Source of the DNA: Cloeon dipterum | Lineage: Eukaryota > Arthropoda > Insecta > Ephemeroptera > Baetidae | NCBI RefSeq assembly: GCF_949628265.1 | Contig: NC_088789.1 | Span: 34,837,883-34,901,882 of the forward strand | DNA: 64,000 bases | Direction: 5' to 3' | Shown: positions 49,484 to 62,400 of the stretch, piece after piece | Numbering within the stretch: position 1 is the stretch's first letter | Layout: each line of letters begins with the position of its first letter | Position numbers and translations under genes: made by a program | The notes under the pieces: model-generated | The model's input: the letters and a program-made list of their open reading frames with translations, nothing else | Database searches by the model: none | What the model was told of the DNA's origin: nothing

Positions 49484-49995
49484 CTTTTCGGTCGAAACAG
49501 CCGATGCATAGAGTTTGTTTTGGTTGCTTTGCGTCGTTCTGCAGATATCAGCCAATCAGAGCAGAGTTCACACCAATCAGCGATCGTGTTAGCCGGCTGC
49601 AGTGTTATGCGGTTGGTGCTGCCCTCCTCGCGGATGGGGAGAACTATTTTGGTAAGAGCTGCTAGGCGCTTTTAGGGGAGTAAGGAACGGAGATTAAAGT
49701 ATTTTGATTTCATTGGGTATTTTTGGAACAATTCATCATAATGTAAGGGTTAAATATTATTTAAATTCAATATTACAAGATTTTTATGCCATTTTAAGCT
49801 CAAAACTTTGAAAAATTCAGTAAGTTCTTTAAAGAATTTTGACTCTGGTGCTCACTCCCCTGATTCCGTCCAAGGGAGAGAAAGGAGTGACGGCTGGCTG
49901 GAGACAACAAAACTCGTCCATTCCAAATTTGACGTGCCAGTTCGCGACGGAAAAGGGAAAAATACGGATAATTGAGCGTTATTCGAGGTGCTAGA
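49484..49995. promoter_or_regulatory. shared SHPRH / Mlf promoter region
   Basis: The start codons of SHPRH (minus, 49483) and Mlf (plus, 49996) are 512 bases apart and point away from each other, so one region must serve both or hold two close promoters. I see no clear TATA box at a sensible distance from either start. Apart from short open frames the region holds nothing else. Confidence 0.45.
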
Positions 49996-52137
49996 ATGTT
50001 CGGCGCGTTTCCGGGCGACGACCTGGAGGACGACCCGCTCATGGGGTGAGACGAATTCCGTTCCAGAAGCTTCTAGAAGCCTGAAATCGCTTCCTTTTCG
50101 CAGTTTCCACGCTCGGGCCATGAACCAGATGAGCGTGATGATGAATTCGGTGATGTCGGAGACGTTTGGCAACGTGATGGGCGGCATGGGCATGGGCATG
50201 GGCATGCCGATGGGGCTGCTGGCGCCCGGCATGATGCCGCTGATGCCCCGTCCCCGGGGCCTGGACCCCTTCATGGCGCCGCCGCCGCCCGCCGCCAACG
50301 TACCTGCCCCCTGACCCGCCTGAAAGCCTGACCTGATTTTTGTTTTGTCTCTGCAGGGCCTGTCGTTCAGCTCGTCGTCCGTCACGTCGATGACCATGGG
50401 CCCGGACGGCCGGCCGCAAGTGTACCGAGCGACGTCGACCACCAAAGCAGCGCCCGGCGGGGTCCGCGAGACCACCAGGACGGTGCAGGACTCCAAGTCG
50501 GGCGTCAAGAAGATGGCCGTCGGACACCACCTCGGTCCGAGAGCACACATCGTCGAAAAAAGCCAGGACACACGCACCGGACAGTTTGAGGAAAACGTCC
50601 AGCTGGTTAATCTCTCCGACGGTTGGTTTTTTTAATTTTAAACCAATTATTAGATTTATTTAAACCTCTGTGGTTATTTTTTAATTGTTTACTATTAGAG
50701 GCCTGCGTGAGATTACGAAATAGAGTGCTTTGAAGGAAAGAATGATCTAGAATTTGCTAGAAATTATTCAAAAAAAGGGCTAAAAACAAAAATATTATTT
50801 ATTATTTTGTTATATTTCCTTTGGAATCCCTTTTAAATCGGCTAAATATATTAAAATCTAATTTATATCGATTAGAAACCGTTTAAACAGCCATTTTGGT
50901 CAATGTTAAACACAGGTCCTTTAATTATTCCTTTATTTCAAGTCTTAAAGAGGCATGATATTTTTTTTAATTTTGGAAACCTATTTTTCGCTCTTAAATC
51001 AAGTATCTCGTGAAATTAAAATTGATTTTGGCCGAAAATGTAAATAAGCAAAAAATATGGAGACTTTAAAGGATCAGACCATCTGAATATCTTCTCAAAA
51101 TTTGAATTTTTGACGGTTTATATCTGAGAATTTCATTATTCTTTAATCGGATCAATAATTTTGATAAAAAAAATGGAAGAGGTCTGGTCCTTTAAAGGAA
51201 ATGTATATTTTTCCCGCCATTTTTTTAAATATCCCCTTAAAATTCAATAATCTAGTTATTTAATAATGTCAATCACTTTTTATTTTTTTTTCGTAAATCC
51301 TTTAAGACAGCGCAAATTATTGGTAATACATTTTTTTAATTCAACAAAATTCCTCTCAAAATTGATCCTTTAAGGCTCAAAACCTCTCTAACCTGTTTCC
51401 CGCCGAAATTCAAAAGCCTCAGACGTCATTATTTAACCTGTGAATAAACTTTCAGACGAGACGGAAGAATTCAATCACGAGTGGGAGACGGCGACGCGGG
51501 GTTACGGGTCTCGTCGCAGCGCCGTCGGAGGGCAGCAGCAGCAGCAGCGGCGGATCGCGCACTACGGTGGCGTCACCATCGAGGACGTGACCGAAGACAC
51601 AAACAGGCAGCAGCTGGCGCTTCCTCCGCCACCCAGGTAGCCATTTAAACATTTAAACAAACCGCCTTTTCTTTAAAATCGTTTGATTTTAATTTTCAAG
51701 CACTTCCTCTCAAAGAGTGAGACCTCCAAAGAGCCCTACCACTTCCCTACCTCGCACAAGGTTTGATTTTTACTTTTATTTCTTTATTATCGTTCGTTTA
51801 AAATTGTTTTTTCATCATCTGCGCATAAAAATGGCGGCTTGAAGCGTCTAAATGGCTTTATTTCGGTTTCCTGTGTGGTTTGAACCAAAATTTTTGGAAA
51901 TATCCGTTAAGACACTTACGGCGGCCATATTTGCGCAGACTTTATCGATGACATCCCTATGAATTTAATTTAAAAAATAATTTTCTGCACCAAAATGAAC
52001 CTTAACATTAAGTTTCCAAGATTTTTATTCAATTTTATCGATATTTCAGCCATGAGCGCGGAAAGAAACGCGACCACCACGGCTCGGGCGGATCTTCGCG
52101 GGCGGCGAAGCAGCACAGGAGCAAGCACGACTACTGA
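49996..52137 (+). CDS. Mlf: myeloid leukemia factor (Mlf)
   Basis: Six exons with correct phases: 49996-50045, 50104-50299, 50357-50621, 51456-51636, 51701-51760 and 52050-52137, giving 279 residues, a usual Mlf size. The product is a Mlf-family adaptor; in Drosophila and mammals Mlf works in nucleus and cytoplasm in transcription-factor stability and blood-cell fate. Visible family features are an acidic start (MFGAFPGDDLEDDP), the helical F-H-A-R-A-M-N-Q-M segment, a Gly/Met-rich stretch near residues 40-60, a DPF motif, and the core with SSSVTSMT..GPDGRPQVY..STTKAAPGG..RET and GHHLGPRAHIVEKS. Then D-E-T-E-E-F-N-H-E-W, a glutamine run, and a basic Lys/His-rich tail. The 60-base exon 5 is in phase on both sides, so it could be skipped without a shift. 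An AATAAA lies at 52420. Confidence 0.9.
50622..51455 (+). other. Mlf intron 3
   Basis: AT-rich intron of 834 bases with no gene, hairpin or repeat that I could match elsewhere in the window. Confidence 0.6.
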
Positions 52138-52419
52138 AGTTCACTGACGCTGGCGGGATTTGTTTGCGAGCGCGTGTTTTATCTTGAATTTAGTTTTTTT
52201 CCTTCCTCTCACTCGGGACCTACGGTTTACACGTTGCCTCGGATGAGAACAACACCAACCAAAAATGCTGTTATAATTTTACTTGAACCAAGCATATACA
52301 TATAATTGCTGTGTACGTACGTGTATTCTTTTCATTCATACATTCTCAGTTGGCCAGACAGTGACCGACCGGCACACATTTTTAGTCTTAAGTTTTCCGA
52401 CGCTGCGAAAAGCTATGTG

Positions 52420-52425
52420 AATAAA
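52420..52425 (+). terminator. poly(A) signal of Mlf
   Basis: AATAAA about 280 bases after the Mlf stop codon, followed within 20 bases by a second AATAAA. Confidence 0.5.
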
Positions 52426-52489
52426 TTCTTGTGAATTAATAAATATCGTCTAGAATTTGCGTCTTTTATTACTTTTAAACCCTGTTTTT

Positions 52490-53110
52490 TTTTGAAATTC
52501 TTAAAGGATCTGTTAAGTCCGCCATTTTGGAAATTTCGGAAACTCATTTGAGAGGTATTTTGAACATTATTATAACATTTTACATGACTTTAAGATGGAA
52601 ATTGAAAATGGCTTCCCGTATTTTTATTAAAGACCGTCTTTAACGAATTTTTGGGCCCACCAATCGATTCCTGAGGGTCGAATTAGGTTCAGGTGATGTT
52701 TTTCCGGCCAAAAAGTGCAGCGCAACGTGCGAACTTTTTTTCCCGCCAAAACTATATGAATGCGAGAACTGCGCATGCGTCAGAGCTAGTTGGGGAAGGG
52801 AGACCGCCTGTACAAATGACTTTTTTCAGATCCAGCCAGCTCTGACGCATGCGCACTTCTCGCATTCGTATAGTTTTGGCGGGAAAAAAGTTCACACGTC
52901 GCGCTGGACTTTTTTAACTGAAAAAATTGCCACTTTACCTAATTCAACCCTCAGGAATCGATTGGTGGGCTCAGAAACTTCGTCAAAGACAGTCTTTAAA
53001 CGTAAAAAGAAACAAATCCGCCATCTTGAATTATTTTAAAAATCATTTTGTCAGTTTGAAAATTATACTGTAATTTTAACATATCTCTCAAAGTCTCTAA
53101 CGGAAGTCAT
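52490..53110. repeat. fold-back element between Mlf and tektin
   Basis: The best paired core is 52660-52790 with 52830-52970. 'ccaccaatcgattcctgaggg' on the left meets 'ccctcaggaatcgattggtgg' on the right. 'aactatatgaatgcgagaactgcgcatgcgtcagagct' meets its reverse complement. Weaker pairing extends outward to about 52550 and 53100, including 'ccgccattttg' against 'ccgccatcttg' in mirror position. The loop is about 40 bases. No coding capacity. Confidence 0.75.
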
Positions 53111-53487
53111 TTTTTTAATATTCGACTGAAATTTTAAAAATGTATCTGTGTCCTTTAAGATCGACGGGCACTTTACCAGGTCCTTTAAGACTCTGCCGCA
53201 TCCTTAGAGACGCATTCCTCCTTGCGACGTGGCCCTCATAATTTGTGACAGCTTGGCAGTTATTCGGAGCTGCTCTCGAATATCTCGAGACGAAATTACA
53301 CATTCTGCTTCTTGCGACGAGTCCTCGACCCTCCCCATCTGCCTCCCTCCCTCCCGCCAGCGAGGGCTGCATTAAAGTTTAAGTGCATGAATGCAAGTGG
53401 TGTATCGATTTAATGGATGGTTGCCAGGCACTCGACACGCTTGTTTGAAGAAGAATTTTAGTAAACGAGAGAGAGAGAAAGAGAAAC

Positions 53488-56400
53488 ATGGAGGACGCCT
53501 GCACCTACCTCGCCGCCGACCACGGTAATTGCTTTTTTATTTTTTTTATTGGATCCAGAATGAGGAAGGCGCTTTGTTAGCAAAAAACTAGAGGGAATTT
53601 TCTGGACCCTAAAAAATAGACGCTCAGGCTCAGAGTTTGCGATTTTTTTATTAAAAAAAGGATGAAAATATTTTAAATTTTTAGATAGCGAAAATTTGCC
53701 TAATTTAATTAGGAATAAAATAAAAAATAGTGTTTTTGATTTTCCCTGCTTTTTTGCATCCCTAAAATTAAAATTATTCGCAAAATCTCCGATTAAACGC
53801 AGATTTTGTTCGATTTTTTCAGCTCAATTAAAAAAAATCAACATTGGATTTAATTTTATTTCGATCGAGAACGATTTTATTATATTATTTTTTATTATCA
53901 TTAAATTTTTGTTTTCTTGAAGGCGTGGACCTGAGGCCGAAAGTGTCGACCAACGAGGACTTGCACGCTCAGGTGGGCGGCCACCTGCGCAACCTGGACG
54001 TTTGCTGCCGGAAATATTCATCGGCGCTGTACACCCCTTCCGACTGGCACCACGCCAACGCCACCCTCGCCGCTGCAACCACCAACGCTCAAAATTCCGC
54101 TCTCGTGTGAGTTAAATCGAATTTATAATTTAAATTAAATATCTTCTATTTTTCGCGTTTGAAAGAAAAAACCAGAATTGATGAGACGTGCGCGAGAGTT
54201 GCGGCACGAAATTTACGGTTGCGGCGTTATTGCCGGCCGGCCGGCGCGCTATCTCTAAAAAAAGAGGAAGAAGAGTTATGTTCATGAAACGCGCGGCGAG
54301 AAAGAGTTATTGGCCTTTTGGCGCGCGTGGAAATGTGTTATGTTTCTCGCTTTCAATTTGCGCGTAACGCAGATTTAGGGCAGAGGAAGAGCATTTAATA
54401 GCTAGCTGCAAAACAAAAATGGGACGATGCAAATTATTGCGGGCGTGCGGAGGCTCGTTTCAAATTAGCGTGGCGGCCAGACGCCACGCACGCACGGCTA
54501 AAAGGGTTAAACGGCCGTCTTTATGCGCCCTAAACTCACGCTAATAACGCAGCCTCATCCCGCCGCCGTTAAAGATGAAGCTCGACGCTAATAATCCCTT
54601 CACGCAACGCCAAAAAAACGGATTACTTTCCTCAATAAAATTTTGTCCTCGTATTAACAAGATAAATTAAAATTATTGTTTTAAATTATTATTTAAAAAA
54701 CACAGGATGTATAATCGCCTCTGAAATTGGTGAAAAAGGATTAAAAAAAAACATTCTCGGAGCGGATCTCAGGTCGCGGTACCCTGAAAAAGGTCGTTTG
54801 AGTACCGCAGGTCAAATTCCTATCCAAGACCTGTCCGATGAGGGGTCGTGTTCGTTGATCGGACAAACGGTTGAATTTTAATAAAAATAAATAATACCAT
54901 TTTTATGAAAATTTCGACTTTTCTGAAAAAATGTCTGAAAAAAATTCGTAAAAATTCGAAAAATGGTCATATTATAAAAAACCGCATATGGGCGCACTCT
55001 CCTTAAGAAGGGGCATCGACTGGTACTTGAATTATCACCGTCCGGCCCATAGGGTCCCGCCTGGGCCCCAAAAACAAAAGTTAGAAATGTCACAAACCGC
55101 GATTTTTGGACTTTAAAAATTAATACCTCAGCTGCTATGGTACGTACAGTAAAAAACTAAAGTTTATCAGACTATCCGTAAAATTCTACGTCTCTTCAGC
55201 CCATTTGCCGCCCCCACCCGCCTCCGCCGCCGCCCCCAAAATCTGCTCTATTTTTAGTTTTATTATTATTTTTTTTTAAATTTGTCTATAAACTGGATTC
55301 AGTTTCCGACTTGAAAATTGGCCTCTCCGCAACGAAACGCGTCGATTGTTCGTCTTTTTATTCGCGAGTCTGGCGTTTATGACGGGAAAGATGAGCTGCT
55401 GAAATCGGTTCTGTGTGCCTCTCGAATTTAGAACGAGAATGTTTGGCTCTCGAGAAGCTTTTCGATCGATCAATTGGAAGCATCATCTCTGATGTTGGCT
55501 ATTATTAGAGGGGCTTAAAACTTGGGAAGCGGCGGACGCGAAAGCAGTTTGCAATGTGTTTTCGTCCCTCCCCCGCGGTCTCTCCCGGCGCAAAGTGAGC
55601 GAGATAATATTCCATCTCCCGGCCGGCCGGCAGCGGAGGCGGACAGGCCCTAATCCGTTTGCCAAGATTTGCGGTCTGACACTGCGTGTGAAATACACCT
55701 TCCACAATATCCACTCACGCTCAGAGACCAAAATAACACAAGGAAATCTGAATTAACACGACAGAAACATGTTCTCGATATAAAATTTGGGAATTCTAGA
55801 ACAATAAATTAATTTAAACTAATTTTTAGATTTAAAAAGGCCCTGGAAATATCCGCAAAATCCTATTTTTTACCATGCATTTAAATAATAATCTTTAAAA
55901 TATGAATCACATGCCATAGACCCTGAAAAATCCTTTAAAGTTACCCTGAAAATATCATTCGCAACCTTTAAAATATCAAAAAATATAGAAAAAAGCTGAA
56001 AATATACAAAAAGGTACATTGACCCTGAAAAAAGGTACCCTTACCCCTTACCCTGAAAAAGGTATCATTTTAAGAGATAACCATATCAAGACAACATAAT
56101 ATTTTACCCTGTTAAAAATCAGAAAATTATTCTTACCTTACCCTGAAACGACCTGACAAAGGTTAACCCTATTTTCCTCATTCAGGGTGGACAAGGAGTC
56201 ACGGCAGTGTATGCGTGAGTGCGCATGCGCGAGCGACAACCGTCAGAAGCAGAGCACGCGTTCGCTGAAGGAGCGCGCGCAGCTGGTGCGCAGCGTGCAG
56301 AGTGACCTGGCCAAGGTGAGCTGGGTGTGCCGCGAGGAGGAGGAGCAGCTGGAAGGGCAGCGGCAGCGCGCGCTCAGGTCGCTCGCCGCCCTGACGCGGC

Positions 56401-59400
56401 CCACGCTCGTCAACGCCGAGTGCCTAGAGCGCCGACGCAACAGACTCGAACGTGACCTCGTCGCTGATGACCTCCACCACCAGCTAAATCAGGTTAAACA
56501 TAGACAATGACCTGAAAAAGGTGATGTGACCTTTTGGAGGAATTATTTGAGAAAAAAAGGAAATTTGTGGTCGTTAAAGACATATTTAAGAGGAAATAGG
56601 TCTTTAATATTGACTCAGGGTTCCATACCCTGGTTTCAGGGTAATTAAAACAAACGGCAGAAGTGATCGACATTATTTATTTTGGTTCTAATGAGATATA
56701 CAAAAATATAATGTGCTATTTCAGCAATTTTGATTCTTTTGATATTCAGGTACGACCTGAACTGAGCTTTGTGACCTGATCTCAGGGTAATGCTTGTTTA
56801 GGTGGAATTGGTTTTGGATGAAACGTTTTTGGGTTGACTTTAAGTGATAATAAATTTGTTTTATACCTTGTAAAAGATCGAATTACCCTGAATCAGGTAA
56901 AAAGGGTCATTACCCTGATATCAGGGTTGGCAAGAGCAAATTTTTCTCATTCCCAATTTTATAAAATACATGGAGACATAAGATTCCATCCAAATTAATT
57001 ACCCTGATGTCAGGGTAAAAATTTTTAAGGTTTTTTATTTTTTTCCGAATTTCCACCGTGTATTTTTTATGCCCTCTTGGTGTGATTTATTCTTGGCTCT
57101 AAATTTGAAACGAGCCTAAAACAATATTACGCGCCGCGGACCAAAATAAATTCCTCTCTTTATGATCAATTTTATCCGGCGGGACAAAGGGGATTATTTT
57201 CGGCGCAACCAACCAAAATATGTATTTTATTGCCACTTAACTGCGTCGTTGGAAAAGCGCTTTTGTTTCGAGAGAGCTCTTCAGGGCCGATCATTTCCGA
57301 GAAAGGCTTCCTTTACACGCGGGAAACAAGCAAAAAATGAAGTAGACGGGCGTTTTTTATTAAAAGAAAAAGTTATATACTGCTCGCACTTGCCGGCTTC
57401 GCCGCCTGCTTTTGATCGCGAAATATACGCGTGATCGAAAAGGAAGCTTTTCAAAAGCAATAAAATTGACCGGCAGTCTCGCAAAACAACTTGTTTACGA
57501 TATTTTTCATTTAATTAGGAGACGGAGGCGATCGAGGAGGCACGGAGGCGTATTTCAGACGCGGCCTCCGAGGCGGCCACGCGGCTGGCCGGCCTGCGGA
57601 AGGCCAGGGAGCAGGTGGAGCGCGACTGGGCGGCCAAGGAGAGGGCGGCCACCCTCGAGACGCAGTGCATCGGCCTCAAAATCGGCCGCCTCTGCCCGGC
57701 GGCCACCCATCCACCCTTTCAGTGAGTGAAGTTTCTCCATTGGAATTTAATTGTTGGCACTATGCCGCGGGGAATAAAGGAAGAATTTACTGCCAACAAA
57801 TATCGGCAAAGAAGAAAAATGGCTTGGACGCGAGGAGGAAAAACGATCCTCTGCTGTGGTGGGCAGAGAACATATTACATTATTTTTTCCCCCGGTTTGT
57901 GTCACGTGTTGCGGCAAATTTATCGGATTGTCCGGCGGCCAAGGCGCACCGAGCTATTTCCTCTCCCACGCCGCAGACGCCAGATGCGTATTTTGCGCGT
58001 TTATCGCAATCGCGGTTGCGTCGCGCGCGTCAAAGAAAGCTTTGAATGGAGTAACGAGCCGGAAAATTGCAATTACGCGGGCGCGTCAAAGGGACTGCTT
58101 TCCGTTTTTGTCTGTCCCGCACGACAAAATCAACATGACTGACTGTGTACGTTTGAATATTCCACGGGAATGAGTCTTTCGTGAATAAACCAATCACTCT
58201 CTGCCACATTCACTTTATGTCCGTTTTTCAATTGAAAAGCAGAAATTCATTCGTTTGATCGTGATTTAGGGGAATTATTTTTAATTAAAACTGCGCCAGT
58301 TGCCAATCCTGGTGGATCTAGGTGTAATCCAGGTCGATTTATTAAATCCCGGTGCATCTAGGTGGATTCCTGGTGGAATTTTCGGAATCCCGGTGGATTC
58401 AATGTTATTTCTACCAATGCCGTGGTGGATTGTCACCTGGGGCAAAGGGTACATTTTTAATTCATGCAGTTTCCACATAAATCCAAATTTTTAATTCAAA
58501 AATATTAATAATTTAAATCTTGTGCGTTCCGAATAAATTGTTTAGAATTAATTCAGAAAACACCTTTTAATTTTCTTCTCAAGCATCTCTCCGCTAAGCG
58601 CTAAGTAAGTAAGGGAGCAATTAGCTAATTGATCGTGCGCGTCGCCTGTTTTAATGCGCATCGATCTTTGCGAGTGCTTTTAATCCTGGCGAAAGGTTTA
58701 GCAGCTCATTAGCATTCCCTTTTCACCGGGCACAAAGACACGAGAGACCACGCAGCAGCAGCAGCAGCAGCAGCTAGCCCGGCCAGAAGACAAACAATTA
58801 AGTCGAATTTGCTGCTCCACCGCTTGCCACCCCAAGCTGCTCTCCACGTCGTAGCAACTCGTGTGAGCAAAAGTTTGACAAGCTGCGCGCAGATTGCACT
58901 TGGTCCCCGCACGAGCTGCGGCCGCTCCACGCCGACAAAACCACACTAACACAAATTTGCTCTCGTATTTAATATGAAAGTGCTAAAATCCTGAGAATAT
59001 TTTAATTCTCAATTTTAAAAACCTGAAGATTGTCACTCTCTTTGAATAAAAATAAATTCCAAATAAAGAGAACCCGAAAATTGATATTTTTGTTTCCGTT
59101 AACCTTGAAGCAACGTTGATCATCAACAATCTTGACGGTCAAGTGTATAAAAAAAAACCACGAAATAAATAAACGTATATCGAACTACTTGAGACAATTT
59201 ATGCAGGGTTTATTTCATCAAAATTTGACTGTCGACGTTGATTAAACGTTGTTTGGTTAAATTTATTAGATTAAACACACTTTAAAATAGGAATTTACTG
59301 TGGAATTGAATTATTTTCTCTATTTTTCTGCCAAACAAAACGTCGTTGAAGCCCCGACAAAATAAAATAATAAATCGCACTATATTTAGAAATCGAGGGC

Positions 59401-62400
59401 GCGTGATTTCCTCTTCCAACAGACGCGAATTTCCCTCTTTTTGTCTCGGTAATGAATCATTCTCTCGACAGTAATCATTATTTACAGTTGATTGACGAAA
59501 AGCCGATTATCGAATCGATGAAAGTCCGCCGGCGGCTATTTTGGAGCCTCATTAAGCTTTTGTAATGCGAGAAGCGGCTGCTCGCGCGTCGCTCTCTCCA
59601 ATGCAAATTACTTTTATTGTTCCGAATCGAAGCCACCGCTGCGCATTGATTTCCGACCCAATTGCCCGTTGACGCTCGGCGATCTCGTTTCCGTTTTGTT
59701 CGTTGTTCCACATTCCCGATTTTATTTAATTTTTGCAGGCAGGTCGAGGTGGAGTCGTGGTCGGCGGCGAGCGAGGACACGATTGGCGAGGCGGAGAGCC
59801 AGGTGGCGGCCTCGATCGAATTGCGAAGCCGCATCGACGAGGCGCTGACTTCAGCGGCGCGGCGGCTCCGCACGCAGGCCGACGCCGTCGACGACGCGCT
59901 CGAACGTCGCGTCGCTCAGGTCGAGCACAGCCGCGTCGCCCTTGAAAACCAAATCGACCAGGTCAGATTTTACAATTTATTTTGAATAAAAATTTATTTG
60001 TTTGTCGATCAGGTTGTGCGGGGCGTGGTGGAGATGGAGCGTCTGCAAACCGACCTTCGGAGGGCCGGCTTCAACAACGGACTGCCGCTCAGGGTTGCCC
60101 AGCAGCGCCTGCAAACCCGCAAGGCCAGGCCCCAGCCCGCGGAGAACTGCACTGATCTGCCGCAATCAGGGTATTTAATCCCTCCCCTCCACACTGTTTC
60201 AACCTGCTTCTACACCCCTCCACTCTGTTTCGAAATATCTAATTGTAATGTCGATATGTGGCATATTTTTTGGCACTTCCAACACCCTTGTTCAAAAATT
60301 TCCTCACGTCCCTTGAGTCCCTTCCCCTCCTATCCCTGAGAGTGTTCAATTTTTACTTTCCTAAATTGCTTTAACACTGCCTGAAAGACAATTGGATTGA
60401 TTAATAAACCTCCAGTCATCTCCTTTCTCCTACTCAAACATTTACCTTGAGGTCCCTCCCCTTCCCTGGATAAAGTATTTTTAAAAATCTGTGTCAATTT
60501 TGAATGAAGATGAACTGGAAGGAAAGCCGTTTACTTTTTTCACTTTTTTTAAATCGCTATGCATTTTGAACCATCGCTTTGACCCTGATTAAAAAATTCC
60601 CAGAGACAACTTCCCCTACAGTGACTTTCAAATTTTAATTTCTACAAGTCACAGAGTTACACAACGATTACAATTATTGCTCTGTTAAAATTACACGATA
60701 CAATTTGTTTAAATGAAAATAGGAATTACACCTTCAGTTGCCTCCCCTATCTTCCTCGCCATTACCCTAAATTCCCTCCTTTTTCTCTTGGGACAGGTCT
60801 TTTAAAAAACTGTTTTAAACTAAACTTTTTAAATTGAGATTTAAATCCTCGTATATTGCACTTTTTCTAAGACGTTTTTAAACAATTACCTGAGTTTACC
60901 TCTCCTCTTTTGTTTTTCTAATATGAAATTACTGCGTTTCTTACACTTATAAATTTTACAGTAAAAGCACACAAAATCAGGAATGAATTAAATCTTTAGT
61001 TATCTCCCCTCTCATCCCTGTCATTGCCCTCTCGGTTCCCTCCCCTTAAAATTTATTTAAATTTCATCTCTACCTAAAGATGAATGGGAAATAAAAAGAA
61101 GACCCTTATATGCCTCATTCTCTTTTTCATCTTTAATTCCTGCTGTTCATTTAATTAAGGCAAAAAAGGTCGATTTCTTTCAAAGGGCATGCCGGCGAAA
61201 GGATAATTAAATTGGTTCCGGCGCGTTATAATGAAAAAAGGATTAGACGGGATAATCGGAAGCAAAGTTGTTGCATTTGTCGGCGCGTGTGGAAAGCGTG
61301 CGACTCCAATTAGCGACTTTTAATGAGAGCCGACGCTCTTTTATTTGGCGCCTGCTCTCTCTCTTTCTCCGCTTTTCGCCGGAAAATCGGTTAAAAATGA
61401 ATATCAAAAGGGGCGAGCGCGCGTAAGGAAATAAAATCGCGCTCCTGCGAGAAGCAGAGCAGCAGAGAGAGAGATTCGTGTAATCTATTTGCATTTGTCG
61501 CGCTAATTAAAAAAGGGCGCGAGAAACTTTGTGCTCCCCCGCGGCGGCACGGCGCACGACTCGCTCCCAACTTTTCGGTCCAACTCAATTAAAATCCGAA
61601 AATCCAAAGTCGTCTCTCGAATCCCTGCTCATTAAATTAGAACACTCCGAGAAAGAGAGAGCAGAGCTTTGAAATTTTATTAAGCATGGCTTCGCTTCGG
61701 AATTTATTTCTGTCACATTTTAGGATGAAATGTGGTGACCCTGACAGGCTGAATTTGTATTTTGCAGAGAGCACAGACGCGACACATGTTATTGGCAAAG
61801 TCATTTGTGTTTTGCTTTGTTTGTCGGGGCGCACATTCATTAATCGCGGGAGCTGCCGTGCGGCCAGAGAGCGGCGGCAAAATCGATCTCGAACAAACAC
61901 TCACGTATATACGAGGCAAAAACAAACAGTGTCACAGAGAGCGATATAATTGTAAAATCCATTCAGAACTCGGAGGAGCAGGAGCAGGGACACAGATTTC
62001 GAGGATAAGGCGCTTCCATGCAGGAACTCGATTCGCCGTTTCGTCGGAAATGGGCCGGTAACACGTTCGCGTCAACTAAATTTGCCGTTTGCCTGTCAGG
62101 AAGTGCGTTTCAGACTGGAAATTGCTGGTTTTCTCTTTAAAACTAAATAAAAAAAAATCCAAAACCACACTTGGCCCCCTCTCCAAAGTTGGAGTCTAAC
62201 CCTAGCTCTCTAGCAGCGTCTCTAGTGGCCATTATTTGCACCAAAAGACCTTATCTCCGAGCATAAATAATCTAAAACAACTTTTTAAATGATCAGGTCG
62301 CTCCATCTTCCCCTATTTCAGGTTGCTTGCGGAGGTGGCAGGTTCAGAGGGGGCAGCACAGCAGCTGGAGGCGGCGGAGGTGGCTGCGGAGGCGCGACTG

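Noticed and set aside
50039-50577. Long minus-strand frames opposite Mlf
   Set aside because: Shadows of the G+C-rich Mlf exons; the plus strand has the family motifs and matching phases.
57665-58173. Three long overlapping plus-strand frames after tektin exon 4
   Set aside because: They run through the donor into the intron, overlap each other in different frames, and reflect local G+C content.
58739-58775. CAG run as a coding polyglutamine tract
   Set aside because: It lies in the middle of a tektin intron without an open, spliced frame.
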